A stretch of 6,091 nt of DNA, from assembly GCA_024644125.1 (NCBI GenBank), contig JAHELQ010000344.1:1-6091 (forward strand), given 5' to 3'. Both the position numbers and the translations under genes were made by a program. This document shows positions 1-4,972 of this stretch, piece by piece (position 1 is the first letter of the stretch; every line of letters begins with the position of its first letter). This DNA is from Candidatus Aminicenantota bacterium (GTDB lineage: Bacteria; Acidobacteriota; Aminicenantia; UBA2199). Below the pieces are notes generated by a model. That model saw only the letters and a list, made by a program, of their open reading frames with translations. It ran no database searches and was not told the DNA's origin.

Positions 1-2
1 CC

Positions 3-1160
3 ATTCCCGATTATTTCGAAAACCGGTTCCATGATCGTTCGAATGTATTGCGGATCGTGTCCGCGTTTTTCATTTTGGTGTTTTTTTTGATCTATACCTC
101 TTCCGGTTTTGTGGCAGGCGCCAAATTGTTTAGCACTGTGTTTGAATTGCCCTATACATTGGGACTCTTGATCGGCGCGTTGGTAATCATCTCCTATACT
201 TTCCTGGGGGGATTCAACGCGGTGAGTTGGACTGATTTTATCCAGGGCACCATCATGTTTTTCGCAGTACTCACCGTACCCATTATCGGGCTCAATGCTA
301 TCGGGGGGTTCGGGAAATTCAACGGCGCCGTTCAAAGTATCAATCCTGAATTGTTAAATATGTTCACCGATTCCAAAGGCGAGGAGCTTTCGTGGATCGC
401 TGTGGCATCCCTATTGGCCTGGGGCCTCGGTTACTTTGGGCAGCCTCACATCCTGGCGCGGTTCATGGCCATTCGCTCCTCTTCCCAGATCAAGCAGGCG
501 CGACACATTGCCATGGTCTGGGTGGTGATCAGTCTGGCTAGCGCGGTCTTGATCGGAGTCGTCGGCCGGGTGTACTTGAAGACATTCCTCGCAGGCAATT
601 CATCTGAAACGGTTTTTATGGAATTGGTGAACGCCCTGGTTCATCCGTTACCGGCGGGAGTTTTACTGGCTGCCATTCTTGCCGCCATCATGAGCACCGC
701 GGATTCACAATTGTTGGTAACCTCATCCGCCATCACCCAGGATTTTTACAAAGTGTTGTTTCGCAAGAACGCAGGCTCGCGGGAACTACTCTGGGTAGGG
801 CGACTGGCTGTGGTGTTGGTGGCGATGGCGGCGTTTGTCATCGCCCTGGATCCTGACAGCAGCGTGTTGGGGTTGGTGGCCTACGCCTGGGGTGGATTCG
901 GAGCGGCGTTCGGTCCATTGATAGTGATTTCCCTCTTCTGGAAACGGATGACCCGTAACGGCGCCATTGCCGGGATCGTGACCGGAGGATTGACTGTCTT
1001 GATCTGGAAACAATTACACGGCGGTATCTTCGAGTTATATGAGATTGTTCCCGGTTTTATCCTGTCTGCAGCCATCATTCTAACGGTTAGCTTATTGGAC
1101 AGGCCGCCGCAACCAGAGATTGTCGCCGAATTCGACAGTGTTGGCGCCAGTGAAATCTAA
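3..1160 (+). CDS. putP: Sodium/proline symporter PutP, 5' end missing
   Basis: Inner-membrane Na+-coupled proline uptake carrier of the sodium:solute symporter family (SSS, LeuT fold). The frame is open from the window edge: codons from base 3 read IPDYFENRF, which matches about residue 109 of the 502-residue E. coli protein, so roughly 100-110 N-terminal residues lie outside. A TTG at 48 is only an internal codon. The 385 visible residues hold about ten hydrophobic segments. PutP landmarks are the WGLGYFGQPHILARFMA stretch, the AAIMSTADSQLLVTSS helix, whose Ser-Thr corresponds to Na+-site residues S340/T341 of E. coli PutP, and the YAWGGFGAAFGP and RMTRNGAIAG stretches. The C-terminal hydrophilic tail is short (after LLDRPPQPEIV) compared with E. 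coli. The last 69 bp overlap the convergent carbonic anhydrase gene. No terminator is visible after the TAA. Family assignment is very secure; proline as substrate is inferred from close similarity. Confidence 0.95.
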   Translation: MPDYFENRFHDRSNVLRIVSAFFILVFFLIYTSSGFVAGAKLFSTVFELPYTLGLLIGALVIISYTFLGGFNAVSWTDFIQGTIMFFAVLTVPIIGLNAIGGFGKFNGAVQSINPELLNMFTDSKGEELSWIAVASLLAWGLGYFGQPHILARFMAIRSSSQIKQARHIAMVWVVISLASAVLIGVVGRVYLKTFLAGNSSETVFMELVNALVHPLPAGVLLAAILAAIMSTADSQLLVTSSAITQDFYKVLFRKNAGSRELLWVGRLAVVLVAMAAFVIALDPDSSVLGLVAYAWGGFGAAFGPLIVISLFWKRMTRNGAIAGIVTGGLTVLIWKQLHGGIFELYEIVPGFILSAAIILTVSLLDRPPQPEIVAEFDSVGASEI

Positions 1161-1757
1161 GCCGTTATTGAGATTTGTGAATGCCAAATGTCCGTGGCCG
1201 TTGCCCAATTGGTCGCTGATGTCGTAGATCGCTCCCATCACGGTGAGTTCTTGCCGTTTCACCAGATTATGATACCGTTGAATAGCGGATTCCACCTGGT
1301 AATCGATATTCGCTAAAGTACCTTCCAGCACAGGATCATTACCGTTTTCCTTCACCTTGATCCGGTTTAGCGCCGGAGCGAGCCCTTCCAATTCCCGTTT
1401 GATCGAATCCGGTTCGTGATCGAATCCCGCCAGGAAGGCTGAGATAGCTCCACAGCAGGTATGTCCCAGAATCAACAGAAGAGGGGTTTTGAGGTGGAGA
1501 ATCCCGTAATCGACGGAGCCTGCGCTGGTGGCGATTTGATTGCCGATATTCTCGATAGTGAAGATTCTGTCGATGGCGTCCGGCATCACCACATGAGGGT
1601 GAACTCTGGAATCGGAGCAGGTTACCATCGTGATGGAGGGTTGCTGTTTTTGGCAATGCGTCTGGAAATAACTGTCGCACCGGGCGCTCAGGAATTCTCT
1701 ATTCCCGGAGATGAGGGCGCGGATAATGTCGGGGATGTGCGCCGAATGATGTGTCAT
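1092..1757 (-). CDS. Beta-class carbonic anhydrase
   Basis: Zinc enzyme interconverting CO2 and bicarbonate, probably cytoplasmic since no signal peptide is seen. It is 221 residues long. The motif CSDSRV gives zinc ligand Cys47 and the Asp49/Arg51 dyad. The second motif GHTCCGA gives His99 and Cys102 as the other ligands, so the metal site is complete. The VMGAIYDISDQ stretch near residue 175 corresponds to the conserved C-terminal 'G..YDI' strand of the family. The ATG at 1757 is well chosen: AGGAGG lies 7 nt upstream, and a sigma70-like promoter ends about 43 nt upstream. It is transcribed away from the flavoprotein gene, 90 bp behind that gene's stop, and is probably a separate unit. The last 22 residues lie past the usual end of the fold and are encoded opposite putP. 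It does not closely resemble E. coli Can or CynT, so no symbol is given. Confidence 0.93.
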   Translation of the reverse strand: MTHHSAHIPDIIRALISGNREFLSARCDSYFQTHCQKQQPSITMVTCSDSRVHPHVVMPDAIDRIFTIENIGNQIATSAGSVDYGILHLKTPLLLILGHTCCGAISAFLAGFDHEPDSIKRELEGLAPALNRIKVKENGNDPVLEGTLANIDYQVESAIQRYHNLVKRQELTVMGAIYDISDQLGNGHGHLAFTNLNNGLDFTGANTVEFGDNLWLRRPVQ

Positions 1758-1764
1758 GGAGGAA

Positions 1765-1770
1765 CCTCCT
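1765..1770 (-). promoter_or_regulatory. Shine-Dalgarno site of the carbonic anhydrase gene
   Basis: A full AGGAGG on the - strand, 7 nt before the ATG at 1757, decides the start of the carbonic anhydrase. It sits in GGAGG-TT-CCTCC (1758-1769 on the - strand), a short self-complementary stretch that could pair with itself or between transcripts and mask the site. The possible 4-bp hairpin is weak and is only noted. Confidence 0.85.
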
Positions 1771-1799
1771 GTTCCCTGGAGATTTAGTGTTTAAGCAGA

Positions 1800-1829
1800 A
1801 TTGTAATCCCTCGCTTTGACAAAAGTCAA
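1800..1829 (-). promoter_or_regulatory. Sigma70-like promoter for carbonic anhydrase
   Basis: On the - strand TTGACT (1829-1824) and TACAAT (1805-1800) are separated by 18 bp, each one mismatch or fewer from consensus at most key positions. The predicted start near 1793 gives a leader of about 36 nt carrying the AGGAGG site. The promoter lies wholly in the 90-bp gap between the flavoprotein stop and the carbonic anhydrase start, so the carbonic anhydrase can be expressed on its own. Confidence 0.7.
1816..1829. repeat. Inverted repeat TTGAC-N4-GTCAA over the -35 box
   Basis: TTGAC and GTCAA form a perfect 5-bp inverted repeat with a 4-nt A/T spacer. It covers the whole -35 box of the carbonic anhydrase promoter. 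It could be a small operator for a repressor. It is too AT-rich and has no U-tract, so it is not a convincing terminator for the flavoprotein gene. Five-bp repeats also occur by chance, so confidence in function is low. Confidence 0.35.
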
Positions 1830-1847
1830 GAGGAAAACCTCAGAATA

Positions 1848-3248
1848 TCAGTTTGTTAGCAGGAAAAGGCGCTTGAGGATATTGGCGTTCCTGGGAGTCA
1901 GGCGGGCGCCCAGGTATTTTTGGACTGCCCGGCGATTGATTCTTGACAAGGTAGGATAGGGGTAAATGCGGTTATAGAGTTTACTGAAAGGGATCCCGAG
2001 GGTCATCGCTCCAATTGCTTCACCGGATAGTTCTCCCGCGTGTCTGGCGATCATTGTACCGCCGACGATTTTTCCTTTTTCGAGATGTACTTTCAAGAGG
2101 CCTTGCACGAGACCTTCGCATATGGCGCGGTCCACATGTTTTAACTCGATGGAGATAGTCTGGAATTTCTTGTTTTGAAGCTCCAGCTCGCGACTTTGTT
2201 TACCGAACGTGGCTATTTCTGGATCTGTGTAAGTAACCCAGGCGATTTTGGATCGGTCAACGTTTCGTTTGAATGGGCTGAGCATGTTTCGAATAACCAG
2301 CGCCGCCTGGTATTCCGCCCAATGGGTGAACATGTAATCTCCCGCCGCGTCTCCGCAGATGTACACATGCTTGTTGGTGGTGCGCAATGTTTTATCCGCT
2401 TTGATGCGGCCGTTTTCCACCGCGATCCCCGCTGCCTCGAGATTCAGACCTTCAATGTTCACTAGCCGGCCTACGGCCGCCAAAAGCTGGTCAAAGGGGA
2501 CAGGCATCTCTTTGTTCAGGTGGCGAATGATAAGAGTGTGGGAATCTGCGAAACGGACTGGAGTGTGGCCGGTCAGAATTTTCATCCCTTCCTCTTGAAG
2601 TGCTGTTCCCAGAATTGTTGCGATATCGGCATCTTCTTTGGGCAGGATTTGTTGCCCACGGGTGACGAGGGTCACCCTCGCTCCCAGGCGTTGGTAAGCC
2701 TGGCCGACTTCTACACCGATGGGGCCGCCGCCGATGACCAGGAGTCGTCCGGGGAGCTGACGGTTTCTGAATATTGTTTCGTTGGTGAAATAGTTTGTTT
2801 TTTCGATCCCCGCGATATCTGGAATCATAGGCCTTGAACCGGTGGTGATGATTATTTTTCGAGCACAGGCCTCCTTGCCGTTGACTCTGATGGATCTGGG
2901 CCCGGTGAATTCCGGGGAACCGAACTCCACATCGATGCCTTTGTTTCTGAAGTAATCCGCGTTCTCGTGTTCCCGGATGATCTCCTGGCGGCGCTTGATA
3001 GTATCCGCCACTTTTTTTAATTCCAGATTTCCCACCAGATGAAGGCCGAAGGCCTCAGCCCGGCGTGCCGCATAGACGGTTTGAGCCATGGAGATCAAGG
3101 CTTTACTGGGGATGCAGCCGTAGTTGAGGCAATCCCCTCCGACAACCGTTTTTTCCACCATCAGTACTTTCAAGCCGATGGAATTCATGAAGACGGCGAT
3201 ATTGAGACCAGCGGATCCTGCTCCCAGCACAATGATATCGTAATTCAT
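1848..3248 (-). CDS. Class I FAD-dependent pyridine nucleotide-disulfide oxidoreductase (Lpd/MerA-like)
   Basis: A 466-residue soluble flavoprotein of the dihydrolipoamide dehydrogenase/mercuric reductase/glutathione reductase family. Domains in order: FAD-binding GAGSAG (residues 9-14) followed by Glu32; redox disulfide motif GGDCLNYGCIPSK with Cys40 and Cys45; NAD(P)-binding GGGPIG (173-178); second FAD motif CGDAAG (298-303); C-terminal dimerisation domain from about 335. In Lpd that last domain carries HPTLSE with a catalytic His-Glu pair; here it reads YPTLSR, so His is Tyr431 and Glu is Arg436. It has no N-terminal heavy-metal domain and no C-terminal Cys pair as in MerA. It is therefore probably neither a true Lpd nor a mercuric reductase; the electron acceptor is unknown. 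No lipoyl or 2-oxoacid dehydrogenase genes lie nearby. The ATG at 3248 has GGGAG about 8 nt upstream. It lies 69 bp behind the ureohydrolase and may be cotranscribed with it. Confidence 0.9.
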   Translation of the reverse strand: MNYDIIVLGAGSAGLNIAVFMNSIGLKVLMVEKTVVGGDCLNYGCIPSKALISMAQTVYAARRAEAFGLHLVGNLELKKVADTIKRRQEIIREHENADYFRNKGIDVEFGSPEFTGPRSIRVNGKEACARKIIITTGSRPMIPDIAGIEKTNYFTNETIFRNRQLPGRLLVIGGGPIGVEVGQAYQRLGARVTLVTRGQQILPKEDADIATILGTALQEEGMKILTGHTPVRFADSHTLIIRHLNKEMPVPFDQLLAAVGRLVNIEGLNLEAAGIAVENGRIKADKTLRTTNKHVYICGDAAGDYMFTHWAEYQAALVIRNMLSPFKRNVDRSKIAWVTYTDPEIATFGKQSRELELQNKKFQTISIELKHVDRAICEGLVQGLLKVHLEKGKIVGGTMIARHAGELSGEAIGAMTLGIPFSKLYNRIYPYPTLSRINRRAVQKYLGARLTPRNANILKRLFLLTN

Positions 3249-3260
3249 TCGCTTCTCTCC

Positions 3261-3282
3261 CTTACGCCTTTCTGGTCGTAAG
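3261..3282. repeat. Inverted repeat CTTACG-N10-CGTAAG before the flavoprotein gene
   Basis: Two perfect 6-bp arms separated by 10 nt lie in the 69-bp gap between the ureohydrolase stop and the flavoprotein start, ending just upstream of the GGGAG ribosome site. It could be a weak hairpin in the intergenic mRNA or an operator. No convincing -35/-10 pair was found in this gap, so cotranscription with the ureohydrolase is favoured. It may be chance. Confidence 0.3.
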
Positions 3283-3317
3283 CCGGATGAAAGGTTTATT
3301 ACTATGTTATTGCGGTT

Positions 3318-4163
3318 TTAGGATTTTGTCTCTATAATTTTTGCCGAAAGCTCTTTCAGGATTTTGGCCGCGGTCATGGCGGTTATGCCCGTAGGGTCGC
3401 GGCGGGGGTTGAATTCCACAATGTCCGCTCCGACAATATTCGCTCCATCCAATGCGTGGATAATGTCCAGGGCTTGCCGTGTAGACATGCCGCCCGGTTC
3501 ATGATGCGACACTCCAGGGGCGAACGCTGGGTCCAGAACATCGATATCAAAGGAAATATATAATGGGGTTTTCAGGTTTAGGTTTGTCGGTCCCTGAAAA
3601 TCCTTCATTTCGATGACGGTAACATTGTAACGATCCGCTTGTTGCTGCTGATGACCGTTCATGGTGCGGATTCCTATCTGGATGAGCCGGCTCGCCAGTT
3701 GGTGCTCCATGATACGGGCGAACGGGGATGCGTTGGACAGTGGATTCTCCTTGAAATTGTAATAAAGATCGGGGTGAGCGTCTAATTGCAATATTGTCAA
3801 CTCTGGATACTTTTTTTGGAATGCACGGATAATCGGGAAGGTAATGGAATGATCTCCTCCCAATGAAATAACCGGCACTTCGTGTTGTAACAAATTTGAG
3901 ACGGCGGTTTCGATTCCTGACAATGCTTCCTGCGGGGAGTTGAAGTGAAAGTCGCCGGCGTCGAAGAAAGTGTCTGTGTGTCCCAGGTCGATGCCGTGTT
4001 CGCTCCAGAGATTGGAGGCTTCTCCAAAGAGGGCTTCGCGGATCATTGGCGGCGCCGCCGCCGCGCCTCTGATATATGATGAGTTTTCGTCGCAGGCAAA
4101 TCCCACCAATGCAATTTTTTCCTGATCGAACTCTTTCAAAAATGTTTGATTTAGATTGCTCAT
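3318..4163 (-). CDS. Arginase/agmatinase-family ureohydrolase, plant-arginase-like
   Basis: A 281-residue cytoplasmic metalloenzyme of the ureohydrolase family, which hydrolyses guanidino compounds (arginine, agmatine and relatives), usually releasing urea. The binuclear Mn2+ ligand set is complete: His105 in GGDHS; Asp128, His130 and Asp132 in DAHPD; Asp206 and Asp208 in SFDIDVLDP. The stretches DAHPDLY, SNASPFARIME, APGVSHHEPGG and GADIVEFNPRRD match plant mitochondrial arginases and related bacterial agmatinase-like proteins better than E. coli SpeB or animal arginase. The substrate is therefore left open: agmatine, arginine or another guanidine. The N-terminal region is short, as in SpeB-sized enzymes. 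The start ATG at 4163 has no Shine-Dalgarno site; a promoter whose +1 falls on this ATG explains that as a leaderless mRNA. The next possible in-frame start, TTG codon 9, also lacks a ribosome site. The flavoprotein gene follows after 69 bp. Confidence 0.92.
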   Translation of the reverse strand: MSNLNQTFLKEFDQEKIALVGFACDENSSYIRGAAAAPPMIREALFGEASNLWSEHGIDLGHTDTFFDAGDFHFNSPQEALSGIETAVSNLLQHEVPVISLGGDHSITFPIIRAFQKKYPELTILQLDAHPDLYYNFKENPLSNASPFARIMEHQLASRLIQIGIRTMNGHQQQQADRYNVTVIEMKDFQGPTNLNLKTPLYISFDIDVLDPAFAPGVSHHEPGGMSTRQALDIIHALDGANIVGADIVEFNPRRDPTGITAMTAAKILKELSAKIIETKS

Positions 4164-4169
4164 CTCTCT

Positions 4170-4198
4170 ATTGTAAAGAATCGCGATTCTAAAGTAAA
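4170..4198 (-). promoter_or_regulatory. Sigma70-like promoter for the ureohydrolase gene
   Basis: On the - strand TTTACT (4198-4193) and TACAAT (4175-4170) are 17 bp apart, the optimal spacing. Only six bases (AGAGAG) separate the -10 box from the ATG at 4163, so the expected +1, about 7 nt past the box, is the A of the start codon. It fills the 56-bp gap after the metalloprotease stop and separates the two transcription units. Confidence 0.7.
4177..4190. promoter_or_regulatory. Perfect 14-bp palindrome between -35 and -10: candidate operator
   Basis: AGAATCGCGATTCT is its own reverse complement and lies inside the 17-bp spacer of the ureohydrolase promoter, the position where a bound repressor, or a MerR-type activator, would act. 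It has no loop and no following U-tract, so it is a poor terminator. No second copy is visible in the window, and the regulator is not encoded here. Confidence 0.55.
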
Positions 4199-4219
4199 CC
4201 TTTCTTCCGAGTGAATTCT

Positions 4220-4972
4220 CTATTCCGTCGCTTTCTCCAATAACGGATGCCGTTTCATCAGATTGACCTGTTTGGGGGTGAGTGACGAGTCTGCGGTCTC
4301 CGGAGCCTCGGACATTAAGTTGATAATTCCAGGGGCTGTGTGGTCCTGTGAGTTCAGAAAGATATGCCCCAGTTCATGGGCCTCGGTTATATAGTCCTGC
4401 CGGTATCTTTTTTTGTTCAACGGCATATCCGCCGCCAGGGAAATCCAGATAGTGTCCTGCAATGGCCGGGGAATTGGGTGCTGTTTGCCGTGCCTGATCC
4501 AGGAGTATGCGTTTAATTTCGGCACCGCGCGGATGTAATAGATGACCGGGTGTGATGTGGGCGGCGTATTCCGGGCGATGTCGTAATCTTCGCCTCCCGG
4601 TTGCCAGAAGTCGATGACCCCGGAGGGAGCTCCGGCAATCACCAATGTGGCTCGCTCGATTTGGATTCCATAGTTCCCATAAATCTGCGCCGCTTTTTTC
4701 AGTCGCTTGACAACGGCGGGTTTGGTCCATCCTGTCCCGCGGAACATCACCAAAGTCAGGTTAAATGAATGGCTGAACCGGAACGCGCCGCGGCGGTAGA
4801 ATTTTTTCGTGTCAATGGGGACGATTTTAGGATCGACGAATCCCGCTTTCGACCATTGGTCCGCTTCTATGTGGGATTTGTTTGCCGATCCGATCGAAGC
4901 TCGGGATAACAAAAGGACCACCAATGCGAGGCAAAAGATGTTCATCCCATGGTTGTCTTTTTTATGGCTCAT
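4220..4972 (-). CDS. Secreted HExxH zinc metalloprotease candidate, metzincin-like
   Basis: A 250-residue protein of unrecognised family. The start at 4972 is chosen because its ATG overlaps the stop of the upstream vWA-like gene as ATGA, the usual sign of translational coupling. A longer start at 4993 would add seven residues within that gene. The N-terminus has basic residues, a hydrophobic segment (MNIFCLALVVLLLS) and a likely signal peptidase I site after SIGSA, so the product should be exported. The zinc motif HELGH (His199, Glu200, His203) is followed by a DH pair (Asp210, His211), then NLMS, which resembles a metzincin Met-turn at Met220. The third ligand would be Asp210 or His211, one or two residues further than the canonical metzincin spacing, and the glycine of HExxHxxG is Leu. 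The middle region (residues 60-190) has no recognised motif. Peptidase activity is inferred from the motif; the substrate is unknown. Confidence 0.75.
   Translation of the reverse strand: MSHKKDNHGMNIFCLALVVLLLSRASIGSANKSHIEADQWSKAGFVDPKIVPIDTKKFYRRGAFRFSHSFNLTLVMFRGTGWTKPAVVKRLKKAAQIYGNYGIQIERATLVIAGAPSGVIDFWQPGGEDYDIARNTPPTSHPVIYYIRAVPKLNAYSWIRHGKQHPIPRPLQDTIWISLAADMPLNKKRYRQDYITEAHELGHIFLNSQDHTAPGIINLMSEAPETADSSLTPKQVNLMKRHPLLEKATE

Noticed and set aside
1339..1680. Second - strand frame of 113 codons inside the carbonic anhydrase gene
   Set aside because: It is an out-of-frame shadow; the residues look like a frame-shifted copy of the anhydrase codons, and the main frame is intact.
1461..1787. 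Open frame on the + strand of 108 codons across the carbonic anhydrase gene
   Set aside because: It is the antisense of a gene with complete catalytic motifs, has no ribosome site and reads as no known protein.
2175..2837. Several + strand open frames of 79-105 codons opposite the flavoprotein gene
   Set aside because: They overlap one another and a gene with all FAD, NAD(P) and disulfide motifs; none has a credible start site.
1848..3248. Naming the flavoprotein lpdA or merA
   Set aside because: The Lpd His-Glu pair is replaced by Tyr and Arg, the MerA C-terminal Cys pair and metal domain are missing, and no partner genes are present.
4177..4190. The palindrome as a terminator of the protease gene
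   Set aside because: It has no loop, no GC-rich stem beyond four bases and no U-tract; its place between promoter boxes suits an operator better.
1692..4226. 14-bp direct repeat GAATTCTCTATTCC at 1692-1705 and 4213-4226
   Set aside because: One copy is inside the anhydrase coding sequence and the other spans the protease stop. A single shared 14-mer in 6 kb is somewhat unlikely but plausible by chance, and no flanking similarity extends it.
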